From Sphingomonadaceae bacterium (GTDB taxonomy: Bacteria > Pseudomonadota > Alphaproteobacteria > Sphingomonadales > Sphingomonadaceae), in assembly GCA_025359445.1 (NCBI GenBank), contig JANYGB010000051.1, positions 124,001-188,000 of the forward strand: a stretch of 64,000 nucleotides of DNA, in the 5' to 3' direction. Below the pieces are notes generated by a model. The model made no database searches. It was not told the origin of the DNA and saw nothing but the letters and a program-made list of their open reading frames with translations. A program made the translations under genes and the position numbers. Shown piece by piece: positions 42,853 to 51,288 of this stretch. Numbering within the stretch: position 1 is the stretch's first letter; the number at the start of each line of letters is the position of its first letter.

Positions 42853-44130
42853 CTAGCGCCAGCTCGCCAGCCACATCCAGTCATTGAACGCGGGCTTCCC
42901 CTTGGCCAGCGGGGCGGCGGAGATGATCGGGTAAAACCACGCGAACATCGCGAAACTCAGCACCAGCGCAGTAGGCGAAAGCCAGCGCCAGCGATCTTTG
43001 CGCCGCCACAGTGCCTCCAGCGCCAAGGCCAGCGCGCCCATCAAAAAGGTGCTGGGGAGCAGGTAGTGGTAAATGAACTGGACCGGCTTGCCCGACAACG
43101 GCCACATTACCAGTACCGCGAAATAGGCCGCCGCAAAGGCCAGCGCGTCGTGGCGGCGCTGCTTGAACCAGGCCCACACCGCCCAGACCAGTGCCAATAG
43201 CCCGGCGTACATCGTGAACGGGTTGCCGATCAGCACCACCCCGCGCTGCGCCCCGTCGACCTGCTTGTAGAGGTACCAGATCGCGCGCCAGTTCCCCACC
43301 CACTCGTACCACTGCGAGCGATAGGGGTGCGGGCGGACCACGCTGTCCTGCAGCCGGACCATGAACTGATGCCATTGCAGCGGATGCCATGGATCGGCCG
43401 GGTTGCGGACCCAATGAAAAGCCGGCCAGAAGCTCGCCCAATAGACTGCGAGCGGTAGCAGTCCGAGCGACAGCGCAGCTTCGATCAGCGTGATCCCTTC
43501 GACCGGACCGCCACTCTTGGCGATCAAGAAGCGGCGGCCGTGCGCGCGCAGTTTCGCTGCGAAAAACCACAGCCCCGGCAGCAGCAGCACCGGCGCGACG
43601 CTCCACTTGGTGCCGAGCGACAGCCCGAGCAGCACCCCGCACAGCGCGAGCCGCCAGTGGCCTTGGTGCGGGATCCGGTGCGCGGCGGCCAATTGCCACA
43701 GTGCCGTCATCGCGAGCGCGGCCATGGTCATGTCGAGCATCGCGATCCGGCTCTGGATGAACCAGAAGAAGTCGGTAGCAAGCAGCAGTCCGGCCAAAAT
43801 CGCGGCGAGCCGCCGGCCGCTGGCGAACCACACCAGCCGGGTGAAGGCGAACAATCCGAATGCGCCCAGCAACGCGCTCGGCACGCGCCAGTAAAGTGCT
43901 TGGTCACCCAGCAAGCGAATCGCCGCCGCGATCAGCGCCTTGCCGACCATCGGGTGTTCGGCGTTGATCCGCAGCCCTTCGTTGAATTTTCGAGCGGCGT
44001 TTACGTAGTGCACTTCGTCAAAATAGATCTCGCCCGGCACGCCCAGCCGCCACCATACCAGCGTCAGGAACAGCACCGCGATCACGGCGCACCAGTCGGC
44101 GGGGTCCTGCTCGGTGGTGAAGCGCTGCAT
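42853..44130 (-). CDS. PMT-like membrane glycosyltransferase (family 39 type)
   Basis: 425-aa polytopic membrane protein of the protein-O-mannosyltransferase class (GT-C fold). The first periplasmic loop has the diagnostic acidic motif GEIYFDEVHYVNAARKF followed by RINAEHPMVGKAL. About ten hydrophobic helices follow, with conserved HPYRSQWYEW and LSGKPVQFIYHYLLP loops. Such enzymes use polyprenyl-phosphate sugar donors to glycosylate exported proteins. ATG 44130 is chosen; the long N-terminal extension is read from repeat R4. A donor-making enzyme may be the GT2-GtrA gene at 40.4 kb. Confidence 0.9.
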   Translation of the reverse strand: MQRFTTEQDPADWCAVIAVLFLTLVWWRLGVPGEIYFDEVHYVNAARKFNEGLRINAEHPMVGKALIAAAIRLLGDQALYWRVPSALLGAFGLFAFTRLVWFASGRRLAAILAGLLLATDFFWFIQSRIAMLDMTMAALAMTALWQLAAAHRIPHQGHWRLALCGVLLGLSLGTKWSVAPVLLLPGLWFFAAKLRAHGRRFLIAKSGGPVEGITLIEAALSLGLLPLAVYWASFWPAFHWVRNPADPWHPLQWHQFMVRLQDSVVRPHPYRSQWYEWVGNWRAIWYLYKQVDGAQRGVVLIGNPFTMYAGLLALVWAVWAWFKQRRHDALAFAAAYFAVLVMWPLSGKPVQFIYHYLLPSTFLMGALALALEALWRRKDRWRWLSPTALVLSFAMFAWFYPIISAAPLAKGKPAFNDWMWLASWR

Positions 44131-44170
44131 CAGGGCGGGGTTAGTGTGCGCGGCCCGGCTGCGCAACGCC

Positions 44171-44325
44171 AGATCCTTTCCATTTTCGCTCTTGCGCAAA
44201 TGGGGAGGTGGCAGGCCCGCAGGGACTGACGGAGGGGTGTCAACACCAGCGCCGATACCCCTCCGTCTCGGCCTGCGGACGATCCAACTCCCCATTTGTG
44301 GCATTCGCCAAAAATGGAGAGGACC
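44171..44325. repeat. Composite palindromic element R4
   Basis: About 155-bp element of the same family and arrangement as R3: AGATCCTTTCCATTTT, then CAAATGGGGAGGTGGC and GACGGAGGGG, then the mirrored half ending AAAATGGAGAGGACCT. It fills the gap between the divergent PMT-like gene and metZ, so it must lie in or next to both promoters. Confidence 0.87.
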
Positions 44326-44369
44326 TTGATGTTGCCCTGCGGCGGAGACACACCTAAAGCCCGCCAATC

Positions 44370-45575
44370 ATGAAGCGCACCACCGGCACCGATCGATCGA
44401 TTACGCAAGGCTGGCGCTCAGCCACGCAAGCCGTGCGCGGGGGAACCTGGCGCAGCGAGGCGGGGGAGACCAGCGAGGCGCTGTTCCTGACCTCGGGCTA
44501 TGCCTACGACGATGCCGAAACCGCCGCCGCGCGGTTCCGCGGCGAAGACCCGGGGATGACCTATTCGCGGCTGCAAAACCCGACCGTGGCGATGCTGGAA
44601 GAACGCATCGCGCTGATGGACAAGGCCGAGGCGTGCCGGGTCCAGGCATCGGGCATGGCGGCGATGACTGCGGCGCTGCTGTGCCAGCTGAGCCAGGGCG
44701 ATCACGTGGTTGCCGGGCGGGCGGCGTTCGGCTCGTGCCGCTGGCTGGTCGATCAGCTGCTGCCGCGCTTCGGGATCGCCTCGACCACGATCGATGCGCG
44801 CGACAACGCAGCATGGGAAGCGGCGATCCAGCCCAATACGAAGGTGTTCTTCTTCGAAACCCCGGCCAACCCGACGATGGACATTGTCGATCTGAAGGCG
44901 GTCTGCGATCTGGCCAAGGCGCACGGGATTACCACCGTGGTCGACAATGCCTTTGCCACCCCCGCTTTGCAGCGCCCGATCGAATGGGGCGCCGACGTGG
45001 TGGCTTATTCCGCCACCAAGATGATGGACGGGCAAGGCCGCGTGCTGGCGGGCGCGGTGGCCGGGTCAGCGCAGTTCATCAACGACAAGCTGCTGCCGTT
45101 CCAGCGCAACACCGGGCCCAACCTGTCACCGTTCAACGCCTGGGTGGTGCTCAAGGGGCTCGAGACGCTCGACTTGCGGATCCGCCGCCAGAGCGAAAAT
45201 TCCATGGCAGTTGGCAAGATGCTCGAAGGCCGGGTACCGAAAATCAACCACCCGGGGCTGGCGAGCTTCCCTCAGCATAACCTGGCGATGCAGCAGATGG
45301 ACGCTTGCGGCGGGATCTTCAGTTTTGAGGTTGAAGGCCGCGCGCAGGCACACGCACTGCTTAACGCGCTGCAATTGATCGATATTTCGAACAACATCGG
45401 CGATTCGCGCAGCCTGATGTGCCACAATGCCTCGACCACGCACTATTCGGTCAGCGCCGAAGCGCGCGAGGAGATGGGGGTGACCGAGGGCATGCTGCGG
45501 CTTAACGTCGGGCTTGAGGACCCAGCTGACCTGATCGAAGACCTTGATCAGGCGCTGCGCAGCGCCGGATTATGA
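44370..45575 (+). CDS. metZ: O-succinylhomoserine sulfhydrylase MetZ
   Basis: PLP enzyme of the Cys/Met metabolism family, 401 aa, which makes homocysteine from O-succinylhomoserine and sulfide. The cofactor lysine is Lys217 in YSATKMMDGQG; other blocks are MTYSRLQNPTVAMLEERIA, FFETPANPTMDIVDL and VVDNAFATPALQRP. The form (STTHYSVSAEARE near the end) matches MetZ rather than MetB. In many alphaproteobacteria apaG lies next to it; here a histidine kinase intervenes. Confidence 0.93.
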   Translation: MKRTTGTDRSITQGWRSATQAVRGGTWRSEAGETSEALFLTSGYAYDDAETAAARFRGEDPGMTYSRLQNPTVAMLEERIALMDKAEACRVQASGMAAMTAALLCQLSQGDHVVAGRAAFGSCRWLVDQLLPRFGIASTTIDARDNAAWEAAIQPNTKVFFFETPANPTMDIVDLKAVCDLAKAHGITTVVDNAFATPALQRPIEWGADVVAYSATKMMDGQGRVLAGAVAGSAQFINDKLLPFQRNTGPNLSPFNAWVVLKGLETLDLRIRRQSENSMAVGKMLEGRVPKINHPGLASFPQHNLAMQQMDACGGIFSFEVEGRAQAHALLNALQLIDISNNIGDSRSLMCHNASTTHYSVSAEAREEMGVTEGMLRLNVGLEDPADLIEDLDQALRSAGL

Positions 45576-45669
45576 TCCACGTTTTTGGATCTATCGGGGC
45601 TTGCAATATCATGGGTAGCGCGGCACGTTCCCGGCGGGTGGTTGGTTTAACGTGGGAAGCCTGCGCCTA

Positions 45670-47016
45670 ATGCTCACCGCCGATCTGTTTGCAGCAATCG
45701 TTGAAGGTTCCGACGCCGCAATTATTGCCAAAGACCTTGATGGCTGCGTGTTAACCTGGAACCAGGCCGCGCAAAATGCCTTCGGGTGGACCGCTGCCGA
45801 GATGATCGGACAACCGATCCGCCGCCTTATTCCGGCCGACCGCCAAGCGGAAGAAGACGAAATCCTGGCGACAATCCGGCGCGGTGAAAGCGTGGACCGA
45901 CTGGAAACCGTTCGCCTTCATAAAGATGGCTCGCTGATCCCGATCGCCGTGCTGGTATCACCGATCCGCGATGCCAGCGGTACCATCATCGGTGCGAGCA
46001 AGATCGCCCGCGATATCCGCGATGAAGTCCAGACGCGCACCGCGTTGCGTGAAAGTGAAGCCCGGTTCGAGCTGATGGCGGACAATATCACCCAGCTCGC
46101 CTGGATCGGCGACGCAGAAGGCTCGCTCTATTGGTACAATCGCCGGTGGTTCGATTACACCGGAACAACGCTTGAGGAGATGGCTGGGTGGGGCTGGGAA
46201 AAGGTGCACCACCCGGATCACGTTGACCGCGTGGTTGCCCATGTCAAAGAGGGTTTCGAAATCGGCACCGAATGGGAAGAAACCTTCCCGCTGCGCGGCG
46301 CCGATGGGCAATACCGCTGGTTCCTGACCCGCGCGGTTCCGCTGAAGGACGAGGCTGGCAAGGTGGTATGCTGGTTCGGCACCAACACCGACGTCACCGA
46401 ACTGCGCGATGCCGAGCAGCGGATCGAAGTGCTGATGATGGAGGTCAGCCACCGCTCGAAAAATCTGCTGTCGGTGGTCCAGTCGATGGCGCGGCGGACT
46501 GCTTCGACCAGTGAAGACTTCATCCCCCGGCTCGAGCGGCGCATTGCCGCGCTCGCCGCCAACCAGGATGTGCTGGTGCAGCGCAACTGGTCGCCGGTGC
46601 CATTGCGCGAACTGATCGATGCGCAACTCCTCTTTCTTGAGCAAGCGCAGAACCAGACCCAGATCAATGGCCCCGATGTGGTGATCCAGTCGAACACCGC
46701 CGAGGCGCTGAGCATGGCGCTGCACGAACTGGCGACCAATGCCGACAAGTACGGCGCCTATTCGGTGCCGGGCGGGCTGGTTAAAATCACTTGGGACGTC
46801 GGCGGAAACGGAGCTGACGCGGAATTCGTCCTGCGCTGGACCGAAAGCGGCGGGCCGCCGGTGCCGCAAAACGGGGAGCCGGGGTTCGGTACGCGGATTA
46901 TCCGCGATGTGCCGAGCGGGCGGCTGCGCGGCGAGGTAGAAACCGAATACGCCCCGCAAGGGTTCCGCTTCACGCTGCGCTGCCCGGCGGCCAACGTGCT
47001 GGCGCTGCCGGAATAA
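45670..47016 (+). CDS. PAS-PAS HWE-family sensor histidine kinase
   Basis: Cytoplasmic sensor kinase of about 448 aa with no transmembrane segment. Two PAS domains (about 4-115 and 125-245) are followed by an HWE-type dimerisation domain whose phospho-acceptor is the His of EVSHRSKNLLSVVQ (about 261). The ATPase has ELATNADKYGAYS as N box, a WTESGGPPV block and a degenerate G region, as in HWE kinases. Such kinases occur in the alphaproteobacterial general stress response and light sensing; no response regulator is adjacent. A GTG at 45652 would add six residues and is equally possible. Confidence 0.9.
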   Translation: MLTADLFAAIVEGSDAAIIAKDLDGCVLTWNQAAQNAFGWTAAEMIGQPIRRLIPADRQAEEDEILATIRRGESVDRLETVRLHKDGSLIPIAVLVSPIRDASGTIIGASKIARDIRDEVQTRTALRESEARFELMADNITQLAWIGDAEGSLYWYNRRWFDYTGTTLEEMAGWGWEKVHHPDHVDRVVAHVKEGFEIGTEWEETFPLRGADGQYRWFLTRAVPLKDEAGKVVCWFGTNTDVTELRDAEQRIEVLMMEVSHRSKNLLSVVQSMARRTASTSEDFIPRLERRIAALAANQDVLVQRNWSPVPLRELIDAQLLFLEQAQNQTQINGPDVVIQSNTAEALSMALHELATNADKYGAYSVPGGLVKITWDVGGNGADAEFVLRWTESGGPPVPQNGEPGFGTRIIRDVPSGRLRGEVETEYAPQGFRFTLRCPAANVLALPE

Positions 47017-47063
47017 CGAAGCGCCATTGTCGGGCGCGCTGCCAGTCGCTATCTCTCCCCGCA

Positions 47064-47462
47064 ATGAAAGAGCTCTTCCAGCACGCCGCGATAACCGACG
47101 GCATCACCGTGCGCGTCGCGGTCAGCTTCCTGCCCGACCAATCGCAGATTGAGGCGGGCAAGTGGTTCTGGGTCTATCACATTAGAATCGAGAACGATTC
47201 GGACGAGGCGGTGCAGCTGCTCACGCGCCATTGGAAGATCACCGACGGACGCGGAATGGTCAATTATGTTGAGGGTGAGGGCGTGGTTGGCGAACAGCCG
47301 CTGCTGCTCCCCGGGCAGAGCCACGATTATGTCTCGGGCTGCCCGCTCGGCACGCCTCACGGCAGCATGGCCGGGCATTACACCTTCCTGCGCACCGACG
47401 ATTCGCTGCTTGAGGTGGCGATCCCGTTTTTCCCGCTGGCCGCGCCTGCGACTGCAGACTAA
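47064..47462 (+). CDS. apaG: ApaG protein
   Basis: 132-aa all-beta protein of the ApaG/DUF525 family. Typical blocks are GITVRVAVSFLPDQSQ, WFWVYHIRIENDS, VQLLTRHWKITDG, VEGEGVVGEQPLLLPG and MAGHYTFLR. The function in bacteria is unsettled, with links to Co2+ resistance and Mg2+ efflux in enterobacteria. Start ATG 47064. It is usually found beside metZ in alphaproteobacteria and is now separated from it by the HWE kinase. Confidence 0.93.
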   Translation: MKELFQHAAITDGITVRVAVSFLPDQSQIEAGKWFWVYHIRIENDSDEAVQLLTRHWKITDGRGMVNYVEGEGVVGEQPLLLPGQSHDYVSGCPLGTPHGSMAGHYTFLRTDDSLLEVAIPFFPLAAPATAD

Positions 47463-47474
47463 ACGCCCGGGGCC

Positions 47475-48260
47475 ATGAAGCGCACCCACTTACCCCTCAA
47501 CGCCCTGCGCGTATTCGACGCGGCCGCACGGCACCTGTCGTTCACCCGCGCGGCGGACGAGCTGGCGGTGACCCCGGCCGCGGTCGGCCAGCAGATCCGC
47601 GCGCTTGAGGATGTGCTCGGCGTGGTGCTGTTCCGGCGCACTCCCAAGGGTCTTGAGCTGACCGACGAGGCAAGCGCCGGGCTTGAGGCGCTGCGCACCG
47701 GGTTTCTCCATTTCGAGGATGCGGTGCGGGCGATGCAGGCCGGGCAATCGAGCCACGTCTATACCATCGCCGCGCCGCGCGAATTCTTCGCCACCTGGCT
47801 CGCACCACGGCTGGCCAAGTTCCGCCAGACCAACGCCGCAGTGCGTTACAATCTGGTGTCCGACGAAGACGCCGATTTCACCGAAGCCAACCTCGATCTC
47901 GCGGTGCGCTGGGCCGAGGGGCCGGGCGAGCTTGAAGGCGTGATGCTGGGCAGCGCGAGCCGGGTGAATGTCGGTGATGGTTGCTGGATCGCCTGGCCGG
48001 GTGACCCTGCGCCCGAAGGCGAAGGCTGTGAGGCCCCGCTGCTCAACGTCGGTGATGCCGGCCAGGCGCTTGCCGCCGCCGCCGCCGGCATGGGCCGCGC
48101 GCGGGTACCCGCACTGCTCGCGCAATCATGGCTCGATAACGGCCGGATCAAAGCGCTCGGGGATGTCGAAGAATGCCGCCAAAGCTACTGGCTGGTCGCC
48201 CCCGCACCGCAATGGCGGCAAAAGAAGGTCAAGGCGCTGGTGGCGTTTCTGAGCGCCTGA
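47475..48260 (+). CDS. LysR-family transcriptional regulator (GcvA-like)
   Basis: 261-aa LTTR, shorter than the usual 290-310. The DNA-binding domain is standard (LPLNALRVFDAAARHLSFTRAADELAVTPAAVGQQIRALED, residues 7-47). The effector domain (90-258) is compact and has an AAPREFFATWLAPRLAKFR block like GcvA. It follows apaG by 13 nt and may be read through. The ligand is unknown. Confidence 0.9.
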   Translation: MKRTHLPLNALRVFDAAARHLSFTRAADELAVTPAAVGQQIRALEDVLGVVLFRRTPKGLELTDEASAGLEALRTGFLHFEDAVRAMQAGQSSHVYTIAAPREFFATWLAPRLAKFRQTNAAVRYNLVSDEDADFTEANLDLAVRWAEGPGELEGVMLGSASRVNVGDGCWIAWPGDPAPEGEGCEAPLLNVGDAGQALAAAAAGMGRARVPALLAQSWLDNGRIKALGDVEECRQSYWLVAPAPQWRQKKVKALVAFLSA

Positions 48261-48311
48261 ACGGGACGAAGTGGCAGCCCCAACGAACTGCCACTTCAAC
48301 CCAGGATTGCT

Positions 48312-48482
48312 TCAGATATCGTTGCCGAGCGCGCCTTCGACCGCGCCTTTGGCTTTCTGCAGCTTGCCTTTGGCCTGCTGCGCCGTGCCTTCGTCGCGGG
48401 TGTTGGAGTTGTCGCTGTGCTGCTTGGCCTTGCCCATTGCGTCGTTGGCGGCACCCTTGGCTTTGTCGATCATCTCACCCAT
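48312..48482 (-). CDS. CsbD-family small stress protein
   Basis: 56-aa hydrophilic protein reading MGEMIDKAKGAANDAMGKA, then QQAKGKLQKAKGAVEGALGNDI, the repeated KxKGxxxxAxG pattern of the CsbD family. CsbD is a general-stress protein in Bacillus; alphaproteobacterial copies are often controlled by EcfG. A weak Shine-Dalgarno AAGGAAT lies upstream. I see no convincing EcfG promoter in the 100 nt before it. It lies between the convergent LysR gene and the MFS gene. Confidence 0.88.
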   Translation of the reverse strand: MGEMIDKAKGAANDAMGKAKQHSDNSNTRDEGTAQQAKGKLQKAKGAVEGALGNDI

Positions 48483-48660
48483 GGCCTAATTCCTTCATTC
48501 ATCTGCGCCCCACAAAGACTTAACCGTTGGCTGAAGAAATCGTTTCGTTACAGTTGCGTAACGAGATGAAACAACGTGCTTGAGCGGCAATCCGAATTGG
48601 CCGGTTCCCATTGCCATCATTTTCGGCAAAGGTTGCCCGGCAACCGGGGGTAAGCGATCA

Positions 48661-49884
48661 ATGCAGCCAAGTTTGATCAGTGAATGGCGCGGGATGGCGA
48701 AGCCGCAGCGGATGGCGGTATGGGCGGCTTATCTGGGCTGGACGCTCGACGCGTTCGATTTCTTTCTGCTGGTGTTTTCGATCAAGGCGATTGCCGATAC
48801 CTTTGGCGCCGACAAGACCAGCGTCACCCAAGCGATATTCTACACGCTCGCCGCACGGCCGATCGGCGCACTGGCATTTGGCTGGTTGGCCGAGAAGATC
48901 GGGCGGCGTCCCGTGCTGGTCATGGTGGTGGTGGCGTTTTCGGTGCTGTCGGCGCTGTCGGGACTTACGCAGACGCTGGCGCAATTGCTGATCGTGCGGA
49001 CCCTGTTCGGGTTTGCCATGGGCGGCGAGTGGGGGATCGGGGCGAGCCTGGCGATGGAAACCATTCCGCCGCGGCTGCGCGGGCCGGTTTCGGGGCTGAT
49101 TCAATCGGGCTATCCCAGCGGCGCGCTGCTCGCCAGCCTGGCGTACTATCTGTTCTTCGATGCGATCGGCTGGCGCGGCATGTTCTTCCTCGGCCTCACC
49201 CCCGCGCTGTTCGTGCTGTTCGTGCGGATGCATGTTGAGGAAAGCCCGCAATTCCTCGCCCGGCAAGGCCAGAAAATGCAGCATCCGCTGCTCGCCTTGG
49301 CGCAAAATTGGAAGCTGGTGCTTTATCTGGTGGTGCTGATGACGCTGTTCAACAGCTTCAGCCACGGCACGCAGGATCTCCACGCCACGTTCCTCCAGAC
49401 CCAGCGCAAACTCGATACCCACGCGGTCGGCCTGATCAGCATCGTCGGCTATTGCGGGGCGATTGTCGGGGCGATGATGATGGGGCCGTTGTCGCTCAAA
49501 TTCGGTCGGCGGCGCACGATCGGTTTGGCCTGTATAGTCGCGCTACTGGTTCTGCCGCTGTGGGTCTGGGCGCCCAATCCGGTGCTGCTCGGGCTCGGCG
49601 CGTTCTTGATGCAGGCCGGAGTGCAGGGTGCCTGGGCAATGGTTCCGGCGCATCTTAACGAGCTATCACCCCCGGCGGTCCGGGCGCTGTTCCCGGGTCT
49701 GGTCTATCAGCTGGGTAACCTGCTCTCATCGTATAACGTGGTTGTGCAAAGCCAGATCGCTGAAAGCCGCGGCAATGACTATGCCTTTGCGCTGGCGCTG
49801 TTTGGCGGCACGGTCGCGGTCCTGTTGGCGATATGGGCTCAGCTTGGGCCGGAGAAGAGCACCGGAGAACTCGCCAAGGCGTAG
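48661..49884 (+). CDS. MFS transporter (sialate/lactate-type SHS family)
   Basis: Twelve-helix major-facilitator carrier of 407 aa. The sequence AYLGWTLDAFDFFLLVFSIKAIA in TM1, the inter-helix GWLAEKIGRRPVL and the motif GFAMGGEWGIGASLAMETIP resemble the sialate:H+/lactate symporters (SHS; JEN1, NanT-like). The substrate is likely a monocarboxylate, which is inference. ATG 48661 at the start of the family N-terminus is chosen over an upstream TTG. There is no catabolic gene next to it. Confidence 0.88.
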   Translation: MQPSLISEWRGMAKPQRMAVWAAYLGWTLDAFDFFLLVFSIKAIADTFGADKTSVTQAIFYTLAARPIGALAFGWLAEKIGRRPVLVMVVVAFSVLSALSGLTQTLAQLLIVRTLFGFAMGGEWGIGASLAMETIPPRLRGPVSGLIQSGYPSGALLASLAYYLFFDAIGWRGMFFLGLTPALFVLFVRMHVEESPQFLARQGQKMQHPLLALAQNWKLVLYLVVLMTLFNSFSHGTQDLHATFLQTQRKLDTHAVGLISIVGYCGAIVGAMMMGPLSLKFGRRRTIGLACIVALLVLPLWVWAPNPVLLGLGAFLMQAGVQGAWAMVPAHLNELSPPAVRALFPGLVYQLGNLLSSYNVVVQSQIAESRGNDYAFALALFGGTVAVLLAIWAQLGPEKSTGELAKA

Positions 49885-49887
49885 TTT

Positions 49888-50211
49888 TTAGTTATTCTGG
49901 ATATTCGAGCGCGATTTTGTGATCTTTTGGCTATTCGGCGCGGGCGGCGGGGGCGGGCAGACCGGTGCCGCCAGACTGTCCCTGCCGGTTACAGTCAGCT
50001 TTGGCGCGGGCTGCATGGCTGTTTCGGCGGGCAACGTGCCGCTAGGGGCCGGGCTCACATTGCTTTGAGCAGCAAGCACAACAGCTTCCGCTGGCGCCGG
50101 GCATTTGTCAGCAGTCGCAGCCGGGGGCGGAACGGTACCGGCCTGAATAACGCTGGCCAGCGCGGCCAGTGATCCGGTTAATGCGAACAGCGAAATACGC
50201 GATACGGCCAT
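49888..50211 (-). CDS. Hypothetical exported protein
   Basis: 107-aa protein with a signal peptide (MAVSRISLFALTGSLAALASVIQA, cleavage near 24). The mature part is Ala/Pro-rich with two cysteines (positions about 37 and 85) and a PPPPPAP run, and no recognised domain. It is convergent with the MFS gene (3-nt gap) and divergent from the alpha/beta hydrolase. It may be lineage-specific. Confidence 0.6.
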   Translation of the reverse strand: MAVSRISLFALTGSLAALASVIQAGTVPPPAATADKCPAPAEAVVLAAQSNVSPAPSGTLPAETAMQPAPKLTVTGRDSLAAPVCPPPPPAPNSQKITKSRSNIQNN

Positions 50212-50347
50212 CTGTCGTCCCCTACATATCCGGGGTAAGCGCTAGGCCCAAATTGCCAGAGCGGCAAATCATGCGCAATCAGCGCGATTTAATCGAGCGA
50301 TTAAAATTGTCGTTGACCCGCGCGGAAGCCACCGGCATCGCATCGTC

Positions 50348-51196
50348 ATGCACACCGAAACCATCCGCATTGCGCTTCCCGGGGATATCTCGCTTGCCGC
50401 CGATGTCGCCGGGCCGCGCGGCGCGCCTACCGTGATCCTGGGCCACGGCGGCGGGCAGACCCGGCACTCGTGGGACAAATGCGAGCAGCAACTGGCACAG
50501 GCCGGCTACTACGCGATCAACTATGACCTGCGCGGCCACGGCGACAGTGACTGGTCACCCGATGGCGATTACGGGATCGAGACCCGCGCGCACGATTTGA
50601 TTGCGGTCGCGGGGCACGGCAGTTCGCCGGTCGCGCTGGTGGGGGCGTCGCTCGGCGGGATTACCGCGCTGGTGGCTGCCTCGCTCGGGTTCGATGTGGC
50701 GGCGTTGGTGCTGGTCGATATCGTTCCGAAAATGTCGCCGGTCGGGGTTGCGAAAATCCGCGGTTTCATGATGGCGCATGGTGACGGTTTCGCCAGCCAC
50801 GAGGAAGCCGCCGATGCAATCTCGGCTTATTATCCTGACCGGCCGCGGCCCAAGGATCTTTCGGGCCTGAGCAAAAATCTGCGGCTGGGCGAGGACGGTC
50901 GCTTCCGCTGGCATTGGGACCAGCGGATGATGACCGACGAGCGCGCCGATCCGCGCCACATGCTCGAACTGCTCGATGCAGCTGAATGGACGGACCGCGT
51001 TCCGACCCTGCTGGTGCGCGGAATGAAGAGCGATATCGTTACCGACGACGGCGTGGCCGATCTGCGCCGCCGCATCCCCGCGCTCGAGATTGCCGACATT
51101 CGCGGGGCCGGCCACATGGTCGCAGGCGACCGGAATGACGATTTCAACGCCGCGGTGATCGAGTTCCTCTCGCGGGTGATGCCGGCGGCCAAGTAA
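50348..51196 (+). CDS. Alpha/beta-hydrolase
   Basis: 282-aa cytoplasmic alpha/beta-hydrolase. The oxyanion loop is LGHGGGQTRHSW, the nucleophile Ser101 lies in VGASLGG, an acid candidate is the Asp of GMKSDIVTD near residue 228, and the His in GAGHMVAGD near 258 completes the triad. The layout is like haloalkane-dehalogenase or peroxidase-type hydrolases; the substrate cannot be named. It is divergent from the short exported protein and precedes the DUF3857 gene by 92 nt. Confidence 0.88.
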   Translation: MHTETIRIALPGDISLAADVAGPRGAPTVILGHGGGQTRHSWDKCEQQLAQAGYYAINYDLRGHGDSDWSPDGDYGIETRAHDLIAVAGHGSSPVALVGASLGGITALVAASLGFDVAALVLVDIVPKMSPVGVAKIRGFMMAHGDGFASHEEAADAISAYYPDRPRPKDLSGLSKNLRLGEDGRFRWHWDQRMMTDERADPRHMLELLDAAEWTDRVPTLLVRGMKSDIVTDDGVADLRRRIPALEIADIRGAGHMVAGDRNDDFNAAVIEFLSRVMPAAK

Positions 51197-51288
51197 TTCC
51201 CGAAGTCGACGCAGCGACTCGACAGCGCCCGTGAAATCCGTAACTTCTGTCAGTTAGGGAGAGGCCTGAGCAAGGCAGGGGAGACACG

